Shown here: positions 1 through 6,400 of the stretch, in pieces
Layout: each line of letters opens with the position of its first letter
Numbering within the stretch: position 1 is the stretch's first letter
Assembly (NCBI GenBank): GCA_013152195.1
Contig: JAADGU010000147.1
Span: 1 to 14,494 of the forward strand
DNA length: 14,494 nt
Source: Nitrospirota bacterium
Lineage (GTDB): Bacteria; Nitrospirota; Thermodesulfovibrionia; Thermodesulfovibrionales; JdFR-85
Reading direction: 5' to 3'
Notes under the pieces: generated by a model
Database searches by the model: none
What the model was told of the DNA's origin: nothing
Seen by the model: the letters and a program-made list of their open reading frames with translations, nothing else
Position numbers and translations under genes: made by a program

Positions 1-104
1 ATAAGAACCTCAACCCTTGCTGTCAGATACCCGGTTTTTATGGCATTGATTATTGCCTGGAAATTTGAACCTCTTCCTGATGCAAGCACACCTATTTTCA
101 ACAT
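1..104 (-). CDS. purN: Phosphoribosylglycinamide formyltransferase, N-terminal fragment (runs off left edge)
   Basis: Only the first 34 codons are in the window. The reverse strand from the ATG at 104-102 reads MLKIGVLASGRGSNFQAIIN, then continues to the edge. The G-x-G-SNFQAI segment is the hallmark N-terminus of PurN, which transfers a formyl group from 10-formyl-THF to GAR in de novo purine synthesis in the cytoplasm; this segment forms the phosphate-binding start of the Rossmann-like fold. A GGGGAG ribosome-binding site lies 6 bases before the ATG, which supports the start. It lies 23 bases downstream of the small membrane protein gene and on the same strand, so it is probably co-transcribed with it and rsmI. 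The catalytic Asn-His-Asp residues lie outside the window. Confidence 0.88.
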   Translation of the reverse strand, partial: MLKIGVLASGRGSNFQAIINAIKTGYLTARVEVL

Positions 105-127
105 GGTTAGCTCCCCGTAAAAAAGCC

Positions 128-376
128 TTAACGAGCAATTTTATTGTAGATCCACCCGATCAGAAAACCACTTACCAGTCCATCCAGAAACCCGTAGGCA
201 AGACCGAGAAAACTGCCTGCCGGCGTGATTGAATAACCGGGGTAGATCGATTCTGCAAGGGCCTGAAGAAAAAGCCTTCCATACCCGGTTTGGTAGCTGA
301 TCCAGGTAGTAAAAAAGAGCGAGCCACCCCATACTGTTCCAAGCGCCACACCAAGTGCAAGGGGTTTAAGCTTCAT
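128..376 (-). CDS. Small two-helix membrane protein of the family often labelled 'bacteriophage holin'
   Basis: This is an 82-residue protein if it starts at the ATG at 376-374 (MKLKPLALG...). That ATG has GAGG about 8 bases upstream; an in-frame GTG four codons earlier (388) is the alternative but has no better site. Two hydrophobic segments are visible: about residues 5-28 (LALGVALGTVWGGSLFFTTW) and about 53-78 (GSFLGLAYGFLDGLVSGFLI, ending WIYNKIAR). They are joined by a short loop with a YPGYSITP motif. Small chromosomal proteins with this layout (GLALG.VWG, YPGYS.TP.GS, GFLDGL.GG) are commonly annotated as bacteriophage holin, but no phage gene is nearby, so the name describes a family resemblance and not a demonstrated lysis role. 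The start overlaps the end of rsmI by 11 bases, implying translational coupling. Function unknown. Confidence 0.75.
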   Translation of the reverse strand: MKLKPLALGVALGTVWGGSLFFTTWISYQTGYGRLFLQALAESIYPGYSITPAGSFLGLAYGFLDGLVSGFLIGWIYNKIAR

Positions 377-1202
377 CCCTGTCCTCACGCCTCAAACTCT
401 CGTCATAAAGGGCCTTTTGACTAAGGCCATACTGTTGCGCTATCGTCCTTGCAGCTTCTTTGCGTCTCAGCCCCTTCTTCATCAGGCCCCAGACCTCAGG
501 AATTGCATCTTCCACTGTAATGCCCTCCACTGCTTTACCCTCAAGCACCAGCACATACTCACCCGCAATAACCTTCTGTTGAAGCTCCTCAATCAACACG
601 GATAGCATGCCCCTCAAGACCTCTTCATTTAATTTGGTCAACTCATGACAGACGGCACAGTACCTGTCTCCAAAGACCTCGTAAATATCGTTTAACGAGT
701 CCAGCAATCTATGAGGGGCCTCGTAAAAGACAATGGTCCTGTGCTCAAGCCTGAGTTCCTCGAGCATCTTTACCCTCATATTATGTTTTGGCGGCAGGAA
801 CCCGGGATATACAAACTCCCTTGCTGTTATCCCTGATATTGAGAGGGCCGCAATTATAGCGGAAGGTCCCGGCACTGCAACAACATTCACCCCCTCAGCT
901 ATTGCCTCTCTTATCACCACATCCCCTGGATCGGAGATCCCGGGGGTCCCTGAGTCTGTAACAAGGGCAACATCCTGCCCATCTTTGAGCCTTGCAATCA
1001 CAGCTTCCGATTTTGACTTCTCCTTGGCCCCCCAGTAACTGACAAGCTTCTTTGATATGCCGTAACGGCTGAGCAGTTTTCTTGTATGTCTTGTATCCTC
1101 TGCCGCTATAACATCAACCTCTTTTAATATCCTCAGGGCCCTTAAAGTTATATCCTCAAGGTTTCCTATCGGTGTTGCAACTATATAGAGTATACCATTC
1201 AT
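366..1202 (-). CDS. rsmI: 16S rRNA (cytidine(1402)-2'-O)-methyltransferase RsmI
   Basis: A 278-residue protein close to the usual length of RsmI, the SAM-dependent enzyme that 2'-O-methylates C1402 in the decoding centre of 16S rRNA. Family signatures appear in order: LYIVATPIGNLEDITLRAL at the N-terminus, AEDTRHTRKLL, the SAM-site loop VTDSGTPGISDPG, VPGPSA, the FLPPK segment, FYEAPHR, HELTKLNEEVLRG and GEYVLVLEG. The C-terminal region after about residue 225 is the small helical tail typical of the family. The start at 1202 gives the canonical MNGILYIVATP beginning. No strong Shine-Dalgarno sequence precedes it; instead the bases just before the ATG form one arm of a 9-bp inverted repeat. 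A 175-base gap separates it from the ferritin-like gene, so it may have its own promoter. The holin-like gene overlaps its 3' end and purN follows. Confidence 0.96.
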   Translation of the reverse strand: MNGILYIVATPIGNLEDITLRALRILKEVDVIAAEDTRHTRKLLSRYGISKKLVSYWGAKEKSKSEAVIARLKDGQDVALVTDSGTPGISDPGDVVIREAIAEGVNVVAVPGPSAIIAALSISGITAREFVYPGFLPPKHNMRVKMLEELRLEHRTIVFYEAPHRLLDSLNDIYEVFGDRYCAVCHELTKLNEEVLRGMLSVLIEELQQKVIAGEYVLVLEGKAVEGITVEDAIPEVWGLMKKGLRRKEAARTIAQQYGLSQKALYDESLRREDRDEA

Positions 1203-1243
1203 TTTCAGTCAAATTTTCGGCTGCAGATATTCACTGACTGAAA
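1203..1243 (-). promoter_or_regulatory. Inverted repeat abutting the rsmI start codon
   Basis: A perfect 9-bp inverted repeat has arms at 1203-1211 and 1235-1243 (TTTCAGTCA / TGACTGAAA) and a 23-base loop. In the rsmI mRNA the downstream arm ends directly at the ATG, and no good ribosome-binding site is seen. The folded stem would therefore sit where the ribosome initiates. It could be a translational control hairpin, an operator, or chance in an AT-rich spacer. The rest of the 1203-1377 spacer is AT-rich and shows no gene and no convincing promoter or terminator. Confidence 0.3.
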
Positions 1244-1377
1244 TCCGCCGCAGAGGTCTCAAAGTTTTAAAAAATAAAACAAAGACAACAGTATCCGGCC
1301 ACAAATCCTCGCAGAAACACTCAGATAATACAAATCTGTATTTGTCAGTGGCCAGGTTATTTACTTTAACAAATCAC

Positions 1378-1854
1378 TTATTTTAAAAATCTGTCCTTAA
1401 ACCTGTTCAGCCACGTAATATGGCTCTGCTCCTCGTCTATTATTGCGTCAACAATATCTTTTTCCTTAACGGTCTTTCTCAAACCAAGGAAATAGAGCAG
1501 GGTCTCTTTTTCAAAAGCCAGGGCAAAATCAACCGCATCCTGAACACTCTGTATTTCCTTCATCCTCATAAGTGCTTTATCAGACCCGAGAAAGAACCCT
1601 GACTCCACAAAGGCCCTCATATATTCAGAGACATCTTCCCACCCCTCTGTCTCCTCATCATCAATACTCTCCTGCAATTTCTCAAACCTCTGTTCGTGTA
1701 TCTGTTCCTTTTTAGCAAGGGTTTCAAACAGGTCTTTAAGTTCTACCCTGTCCTTAAACCTCTCAGCCATTGACGAATAAAAATCATACCCCAGTTTTTC
1801 AGTCCTTACGGCCTGTTCAACTATCTCCCTGACAGAAAAACCTTCTTTTCCCAT
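1378..1854 (-). CDS. Rubrerythrin-type ferritin-like diiron protein
   Basis: A 158-residue, mostly helical protein with the full ligand pattern of a four-helix-bundle diiron site: E19 in helix 1, E50-x-x-H53 in helix 2 (KKEQIHEQRF), E115 in helix 3 (FALAFEKETLLYF) and E142-x-x-H145 in helix 4 (DEEQSHITWL). This is the arrangement of the ferritin-like domain of rubrerythrins, which bind two irons and commonly act in peroxide reduction or oxidative-stress defence in anaerobes. The C-terminal rubredoxin-like Cys4 domain of classical rubrerythrin is absent: there is no cysteine, so any electron donor would be a separate protein. A strong AAAGGAGGG ribosome-binding site precedes the ATG at 1854. 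It is the last gene of the nadE-lipoprotein-ferritin run, 23 bases after the lipoprotein stop. The iron ligands are inferred from motif position; substrate unknown. Confidence 0.88.
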   Translation of the reverse strand: MGKEGFSVREIVEQAVRTEKLGYDFYSSMAERFKDRVELKDLFETLAKKEQIHEQRFEKLQESIDDEETEGWEDVSEYMRAFVESGFFLGSDKALMRMKEIQSVQDAVDFALAFEKETLLYFLGLRKTVKEKDIVDAIIDEEQSHITWLNRFKDRFLK

Positions 1855-1877
1855 AGATCTGTCCCTCCTTTAAATGT

Positions 1878-2213
1878 TCATTTCTGTAAACTGTTCAGAT
1901 TGGCCTGTCCTTTTTCATCACTATCATTTTCAGACAAATATCTCCTTAATCTCTTGTCTGTATTGATTATCTTCTCGCTATCATCCCCCCTCAGCTCCCA
2001 CGTATAATCACCCTTTGACGTCCTCTTCAGGACAATCCTTACAGGCTTTTTCGGCGTAAGCTGGATAATCTCGGGATTGGAGGTTTTGGTAAAAGGACTC
2101 CCTGTTTCAGAGCTGTTCCGGCTGCATCCGGAGAGGAAAAGAACCAGAACAATATAGAGGAGCAGAAACCTGAAAACCGGGAGTCTAAATCTGCGATTTT
2201 CAATATCTACCAT
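1878..2213 (-). CDS. Small predicted lipoprotein of unknown function
   Basis: A 111-residue protein with a type II signal peptide: basic n-region (RRFRLPVFR), hydrophobic core at residues 16-27, and lipobox LSGC with the lipidated cysteine at C30. The mature part is about 80 residues, hydrophilic and rich in Lys, Arg, Asp and Glu, with one segment that looks like beta strands (PVRIVLKRTSKGDYTWEL). I do not recognise a family. The ATG shares one base with the nadE stop (TGATG) and has AGGAG 6 bases upstream inside nadE, so the two are almost certainly translationally coupled. Localisation to the periplasmic face of a membrane is inferred from the lipobox. Its link to NAD synthesis or to the ferritin-like protein is only positional. 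Confidence 0.72.
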   Translation of the reverse strand: MVDIENRRFRLPVFRFLLLYIVLVLFLSGCSRNSSETGSPFTKTSNPEIIQLTPKKPVRIVLKRTSKGDYTWELRGDDSEKIINTDKRLRRYLSENDSDEKGQANLNSLQK

Positions 2214-3703
2214 CAGTAGCTCCTGTACTTATTCGTGATGGGGAAGCGTCTGTCACGGCCAAAGGCCCTTGGGGTAATCTTTATTCCCGGGGGCGACTGC
2301 CGGCGTTTATATTCACTCCTGTCAATCATATCAATAACCCTTTCTGTGCACTCCACCTCGCAGCCAAGGTTTATAATCTCATCAAAGCTCCTGTCTTCCT
2401 CAATGTAGGCCTTAAGGATCGGATCAAGCACCTCATATGCAGGGAGGGTATCCGTATCTTTCTGCTCAGGCCTTAATTCTGCCGACGGCTCCTTCCACAA
2501 CACCCTTTCAGGTATAAGGTCCTTTCCTGCCTTCTCGTTTCTCAACTTCGACAGTTTATAGACAATAGTCTTCGGAACATCTTTTATTATTGCAAACCCG
2601 CCAGCCATGTCACCATAGAGTGTTGCATAACCAACTGACATCTCCGATTTATTCCCGGTTGTCAGGACAAGCCATCCAAACTTGTTGGACATGGCCATGA
2701 GCAGATTACCCCGGATCCTTGCCTGAATGTTTTCTTCTGCTACATTTGGGGACAGGTCCTTAAAAAAAGCGCTGAGGGCTTTAAGGTAAGATTGAAATAT
2801 ATCGTCTATCGGTATCTCTGACACCTCTATGCCCAGGTTTTCTGCAAGCATGAAAACATCCTCCCGGCTCTCCCCGGAAGTATAAGGAGAAGGCATAAAC
2901 AATCCTTTTACCCGTTCCTTTCCAAGGGCATCAACTGCGAGTGTTGCCACAAGGGAAGAATCAATCCCCCCGCTCAGACCTATTACAACGTTTTTAAATC
3001 CGTTCTTCAGAACATAGTCCCTTGTACCAAGCACAAGTGCAGAATAGACCTCTTCCATCTCGCTGCAAGGCAATGACGGGTTAAAATTGTACTTCACTTT
3101 TTTTTGCATCACTCTGTCATGGACAGGAACGATAGAAACAGTCTCTTCCCGGAGGGCAAATACCTCCTGACGCCTTCTCGGATCATGAAGTCTCCTCATG
3201 AATACGGCATCGAGGTTCAGGTCTATTATAATCAGCTCCTCATCAAACTGTTTCCCCCTGAAGAGCAGGTTCCCGCACTCATCAAATATCAGGCTATGAC
3301 CATCAAATACAAGTTCATCCTGTCCACCAACCATATTCAGATATGCAATGATTACAGAGCTGTCCGATGCCCTTGTTGAAATCATTCTTTCTCTGAAGTC
3401 TGCCTTGCCGATATGATAAGGTGAGGCGTTGATATTCACAATAACCTCTGCTCCTGCAAGTGCCTGTGTCCTTGAAGGACCGTCAGGATACCAGATATCC
3501 TCACAAATATTGACCCCCACGAGAGTATCACCAAGCTTGTAGACCTGGGACTTGTCACCAGCCTGAAAATATCTCATCTCGTCAAAAACACTGTAATTAG
3601 GGAGATACATCTTGTGATATACATGGACAACCTCTTTATTGTGTACAATGGCGGCGGCATTATAGATATCAGATGTCCTGTCAACAAACCCCACAACAGC
3701 CAC
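2213..3703 (-). CDS. nadE: Glutamine-dependent NAD+ synthetase, larger C-terminal piece of a frameshifted gene
   Basis: This piece holds the rest of the glutamine amidase (nitrilase-fold) domain and the whole synthetase domain. The amidase Lys is in YHKMYLPNY and the catalytic Cys in VNICEDIWYPDGPSR. The ATP-pyrophosphatase loop GLSGGIDSS is near 2960-2985, followed by LTTGNKSEMSVGYATLYGDM, PSAELRPEQKDTDTLP and the C-terminal SPPGIKITPRAFGRDRRFP. The enzyme amidates deamido-NAD using glutamine and ATP, the last step of NAD+ synthesis. It begins at a GTG (3703) that is not a plausible native start: homology continues upstream in this frame (LDEIRNSVGDIVAVVGFVD) to about 3745, then jumps to the frame of the upstream piece. 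Adding one base there gives a continuous 575-residue protein, the normal family length. As sequenced, this piece lacks the catalytic Glu and could not form the whole amidase. Confidence 0.9.
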   Translation of the reverse strand: MAVVGFVDRTSDIYNAAAIVHNKEVVHVYHKMYLPNYSVFDEMRYFQAGDKSQVYKLGDTLVGVNICEDIWYPDGPSRTQALAGAEVIVNINASPYHIGKADFRERMISTRASDSSVIIAYLNMVGGQDELVFDGHSLIFDECGNLLFRGKQFDEELIIIDLNLDAVFMRRLHDPRRRQEVFALREETVSIVPVHDRVMQKKVKYNFNPSLPCSEMEEVYSALVLGTRDYVLKNGFKNVVIGLSGGIDSSLVATLAVDALGKERVKGLFMPSPYTSGESREDVFMLAENLGIEVSEIPIDDIFQSYLKALSAFFKDLSPNVAEENIQARIRGNLLMAMSNKFGWLVLTTGNKSEMSVGYATLYGDMAGGFAIIKDVPKTIVYKLSKLRNEKAGKDLIPERVLWKEPSAELRPEQKDTDTLPAYEVLDPILKAYIEEDRSFDEIINLGCEVECTERVIDMIDRSEYKRRQSPPGIKITPRAFGRDRRFPITNKYRSY

Positions 3704-3939
3704 TATATCCCCGACTGAATTCCTGATCTCATCAAGGGCAGACAGTTATCATCTATAAATTTGGGTTTCAGCAAAAGATCCTCAGGGGGGTAACCTGTGA
3801 CTGCCATCTCGGGGAAAGCGACTATATCGGCTCCAGCTTCCCCTGCCCTCTGAATATTACGGACAATCTTCTCCGCGTTTCCCTCAAGGTCACCAACTGT
3901 GGCATTAATCTGTGCAAGGGCCAGTCTTAAAGTTTTCAT
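3703..3939 (-). CDS. nadE: Glutamine-dependent NAD+ synthetase, N-terminal piece of a frameshifted gene
   Basis: From the ATG at 3939-3937 the product begins MKTLRLALAQINATVGDLEG and carries the nitrilase-fold catalytic Glu44 in FPEMAVTGYPPEDLLL, exactly as in the N-terminus of NadE. Family similarity holds to FIDDN, then the frame fails and ends at a TAG at 3705-3703. The reading frame stays open upstream to 4125, but that extension (rich in Phe, Leu and Cys) looks like non-coding sequence and is left out. There is no clear Shine-Dalgarno sequence; the ATG sits only 10 bases after a TATAAT box, so initiation is probably near-leaderless. This is the first gene of the nadE-lipoprotein-ferritin operon. 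The same enzyme is completed by the piece ending at 2213. Confidence 0.85.
   Translation of the reverse strand: MKTLRLALAQINATVGDLEGNAEKIVRNIQRAGEAGADIVAFPEMAVTGYPPEDLLLKPKFIDDNCLPLMRSGIQSGI
3740..3752 (-). other. Probable single-base deletion in nadE (frameshift point)
   Basis: On the minus strand the N-terminal frame reads GAT AAC TGT CTG CCC TTG. The frame that continues the enzyme reads CTG TCT GCC CTT GAT GAG (LSALDE). Inserting one C after AAC gives GAT AAC CTG TCT GCC CTT, reading FIDDNLSALDEIRNS and merging both halves. The exact base is uncertain by a few positions. No X-XXY-YYZ slippery heptamer is present, so programmed frameshifting is unlikely. A true mutation and a sequencing or assembly error cannot be separated from the sequence alone. 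Confidence 0.85.
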
Positions 3940-3949
3940 GCTGGAAATA

Positions 3950-3979
3950 ATTATAGTCTTTAGGTGAGGATTTTGGCAA
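3950..3979 (-). promoter_or_regulatory. Sigma70-type promoter for the nadE operon
   Basis: On the minus strand a TTGCCA -35 box (3979-3974; 5 of 6 to TTGACA), an 18-base spacer and a perfect TATAAT -10 box (3955-3950) lie in the divergent spacer. The -10 box ends 10 bases before the nadE ATG, so a start site 6-7 bases downstream leaves a leader of only about 4-5 bases. Box matches are seen; the transcription start is inferred. Confidence 0.65.
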
Positions 3980-4053
3980 TTGAAACCCCGCTGCTCACTG
4001 AACAAAAACAACTCCTGGCATGCTGACACGGAGAATCTGGATATAAGCAGCGT

Positions 4054-4143
4054 TTGGTTAAAAAAGCAGGGTTTGTTGTAAAATAGTAGTTTGTAAATCC
4101 TTAATAGTAAAATGACAATATTCATTATAGTGACGAGGGTTAC
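4054..4143 (+). promoter_or_regulatory. Weak candidate promoter region and ribosome-binding site for the histidine kinase
   Basis: The 204-base divergent spacer 3940-4143 must hold the kinase promoter if it has its own. Two weak matches are visible: TTGGTT (4054-4059) with TAAAAT (4079-4084) at a long 19-base spacing, and TTGTAA (4091-4096) with GACAAT (4114-4119) at 17 bases. Neither is convincing. A GAGGG ribosome-binding site at 4135-4139 sits 4 bases before the ATG. The sequence is AT-rich, with no other element I can name. Confidence 0.25.
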
Positions 4144-5670
4144 ATGAAGAACTTCTTCAAGACACTCCGAAACAAGTGGAACGTGGTTGAAAAGGAATGG
4201 GAAATTTCCGACCTCGGGTTTCTGATTCTCAGGGTTATTGTACTTGGTGGCGGGTATGGTTGGCTGAAATTCTCACAGATACATGAAGAGAACATCAGGG
4301 TATTTTCCTCAATACTGCAATACTTTATAGCATACTGTTTTTTGATCTATCTGCTGTTATTTCTGAAATTTGAAAAAAAAAGGGCTATCTATGTCCTCTC
4401 ACTGGTCTTCGACCTCTCCTTTGTTTATCTCCTGACAAAATATTCCGGAGGGTTTAACAGCAGCTTCTTCATCGGATTTTATCTCCTGACAGCCCTTCAC
4501 GCCTTCTATTATGGATACCTTTTCGGCCTTGGTGTTGCTGTCATATCAACCATCACTTACATGTTCAGCGGCAATTTTGATTTCACAGCCCTGCACTGGA
4601 CCGAGTTCTCCTTACGGGCATCCTTCCTGTTCCTGATAGCATTGCCCCTCGGCCTGCTGTCAGAGAAGTTGAGAAGGGACAAGGAAGAGATCGAAAAACT
4701 CAACAGGGAGCTGCTCAAATCAATTGACGAACTGAGAAAGTTGCAGCACAAACTCATAGAGGCTGAAAAACTTTCTGCACTCGGCAGGCTCACAGCTGAT
4801 ATTGCTCATGAAATAAGGAACCCGTTGACCGCCATCGGTGGTTTTGCAAGAAGGCTTGAGAAACGTATAAAGAAAAACTCAAAGGAGGAGGAATACGCAA
4901 GGTTAATATCCTCGGAAGTGGAGAGGCTTGAGCGGATACTGAGAGATGTCCTGAGTTTTTCCAGAGAGGCAAAATACCATCTTAACTATGAAAATATCAA
5001 TAATATCGCGTCGGAGACATTAAAAGCCTTCAATGAATTGTGCAAGGAACGTGGAATCGAGATTAAAAAAGAATTAGATCCTGACCTGCCAAAGATTCTT
5101 ATTGATAAGGACCAGGTCATACAGGCACTCAACAACCTTATTATTAATGCCCTTGATGCAATGCAGAAAGGAGGTATCCTGACTATCAGAACACGCCTGG
5201 AACAAAAAAACTATATTAACTACGTGGTTTTTGATATAATCGATACAGGTACAGGTATTTCCAAAGAAAAGCTGGAAAGACTTTTTGAGCCATTTTATTC
5301 AACCAAACAGGTAGGACAGGGCACAGGGCTGGGTCTCTCAATATGCAAAAAGATTATGGATGAACACAGGGGGTTTATAAGTGTCTCCAGCACTGTAGGA
5401 GAAGGGTCAACATTCAGCCTTTACTTCCCGTATGTGCCTGCAAGTGATGCATTCAAGACACAATGCTGGGAATATAATAAATGCGGGGTTGATAAAGCCG
5501 GGAATAGCGACGAGAGCGCCTGTCCGGCTTATCCCAATTACGGAAGAATCTGCTGGGGTGTGGCAGGAACCTTTTGTGAGGGAAGGGCCAGGGGAATCTT
5601 CGCACAAAAGATAGGTGATTGCAAGAAATGTGAGTTTTATAATAGAGTGGTCATAAAAAAAGACCTTTAA
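4144..5670 (+). CDS. Membrane sensor histidine kinase with C-terminal two-CW cysteine-rich domain
   Basis: A 508-residue kinase. Residues about 20-175 contain five or six hydrophobic helices with no large periplasmic domain, suggesting sensing within or near the membrane. A charged coiled-coil linker (about 172-212) leads to the HisKA domain with H-box DIAHEIRNPL (phospho-acceptor H222). The HATPase domain shows N-box NNLIINALDAM (N335), DTGTGI (367-372), FEPFYSTK and GQGTGLGLSI (391-400). After the kinase core, residues 441-498 form a cysteine-rich tail with C441-W, C447, C460-P, C470-W, C478, C493 and C496: the pattern of the two-CW domain appended to signalling proteins in several anaerobic lineages. 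It probably binds metal or senses redox, but this is inferred. No response regulator is in the window. It is followed 43 bases later by the DUF5752-trehalose operon, without a visible terminator, so it may be co-transcribed and control it. Confidence 0.9.
   Translation: MKNFFKTLRNKWNVVEKEWEISDLGFLILRVIVLGGGYGWLKFSQIHEENIRVFSSILQYFIAYCFLIYLLLFLKFEKKRAIYVLSLVFDLSFVYLLTKYSGGFNSSFFIGFYLLTALHAFYYGYLFGLGVAVISTITYMFSGNFDFTALHWTEFSLRASFLFLIALPLGLLSEKLRRDKEEIEKLNRELLKSIDELRKLQHKLIEAEKLSALGRLTADIAHEIRNPLTAIGGFARRLEKRIKKNSKEEEYARLISSEVERLERILRDVLSFSREAKYHLNYENINNIASETLKAFNELCKERGIEIKKELDPDLPKILIDKDQVIQALNNLIINALDAMQKGGILTIRTRLEQKNYINYVVFDIIDTGTGISKEKLERLFEPFYSTKQVGQGTGLGLSICKKIMDEHRGFISVSSTVGEGSTFSLYFPYVPASDAFKTQCWEYNKCGVDKAGNSDESACPAYPNYGRICWGVAGTFCEGRARGIFAQKIGDCKKCEFYNRVVIKKDL
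5455..5640 (+). other. Two-CW cysteine-rich domain at the kinase C-terminus
   Basis: Residues 438-499 of the kinase contain seven cysteines: CW-x4-C, a CP, a second CW, a GTFC and a terminal CxxC followed by EFY. The two tryptophans directly after cysteines and the closing C-x-x-C are what define two-CW domains. The spacing suits metal coordination (zinc or iron-sulfur) or redox-active thiols, but no ligand can be assigned by eye. Confidence 0.7.
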
Positions 5671-5713
5671 TTGTGTAATTTGTTCGCCCTAAACAACAAC
5701 AAAAAGGAGGACC

Positions 5714-6400
5714 ATGAACGACATTAAAAACAGGGCAAAACCGTTTGAGTTCATGCAGTGCATAAGTATCCTGAAATCAACGGCAAAGAGGGCAAAAAAT
5801 CTTCACGAATTGAGAGATCTGATAGCCACTGTCAGTGAAGAATCAATATTTCATCATACCTGTCAGTACTTTCTGAAGGGGAGAATACGGGAATATACAA
5901 ATGATTTTGCTCACTGGGTAGGTGAGTCCCTTGAAGAGAGCGCCCTGGCTGAACAACTTTCAAGCATTGACCCCTACGAGTTCAAAAACATCTCTGAACT
6001 GAGAACCGCCCTCCTTACGGTAATAGACAATTACCTGGAAAATTTTCCTGAACCAAGGGAGGCCCTGGCCGGAGAAGAGTTTTACTTTAATGAAACCATA
6101 ACCATTGTCTTTCCTGCCCGTATCAGGGCAAGAAATCTTGCTGAGTTCCTTATTGCAATCAGATACATTGATGGCGCATCTATTTACTATCATTTCCACG
6201 AGGCAAGGACACGGCTTGGCGGAGGGATTGATGACTTCTCAAAATGGTTTGATGAAGTGCTGGGTGAGCAGGATCTTGCAAAAAGACTATGGGCCATTGA
6301 TCCGTTCATGCATAGCATCGAAGGGATCAGGGAGCATATCGTGGAGATCGTTAACGAGAAGGTTAAAAAGGATATGGAAATTACGGGAGTTGAGGAATGA
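5714..6400 (+). CDS. DUF5752 family protein with an internal duplication, adjacent to TreT
   Basis: A 228-residue soluble protein matching the DUF5752 type often found next to trehalose-type glycosyltransferases; molecular function unknown. It is made of two similar halves: residues 29-87 and 141-197. Each begins NL-x-E, has an S-I-(F/Y)-(H/Y)-H core, then (F)xxW(V/F)xExL, LA-x-(Q/R)-L, and closes with IDP. The halves share only part of their residues, so the duplication is old. There is no signal peptide, membrane helix or obvious catalytic motif. A strong AAGGAGG ribosome-binding site precedes the ATG. Its stop overlaps the treT start by 4 bases (ATGA), suggesting coupled synthesis and possibly a regulatory or structural partner of TreT; that role is inferred from position only. 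Confidence 0.8.
   Translation: MNDIKNRAKPFEFMQCISILKSTAKRAKNLHELRDLIATVSEESIFHHTCQYFLKGRIREYTNDFAHWVGESLEESALAEQLSSIDPYEFKNISELRTALLTVIDNYLENFPEPREALAGEEFYFNETITIVFPARIRARNLAEFLIAIRYIDGASIYYHFHEARTRLGGGIDDFSKWFDEVLGEQDLAKRLWAIDPFMHSIEGIREHIVEIVNEKVKKDMEITGVEE

Noticed and set aside
128..376. Prophage remnant suggested by the holin-like gene
   Set aside because: There are no integrase, endolysin or structural genes, and the neighbours are housekeeping genes.
1330..1345. Hairpin ACAAAT-CTGT-ATTTGT downstream of the ferritin-like gene as a terminator
   Set aside because: The 6-bp AT-rich stem is weak and is not followed by a T-run on either strand.
3740..3752. Programmed -1 frameshifting to join the two nadE frames
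   Set aside because: There is no slippery heptamer at the junction, and a single missing base explains the frame change more simply.
3940..4125. N-terminal extension of nadE using the open frame up to 4125
   Set aside because: The extra residues do not resemble NadE, and the extension would run through a near-consensus promoter for the gene itself.
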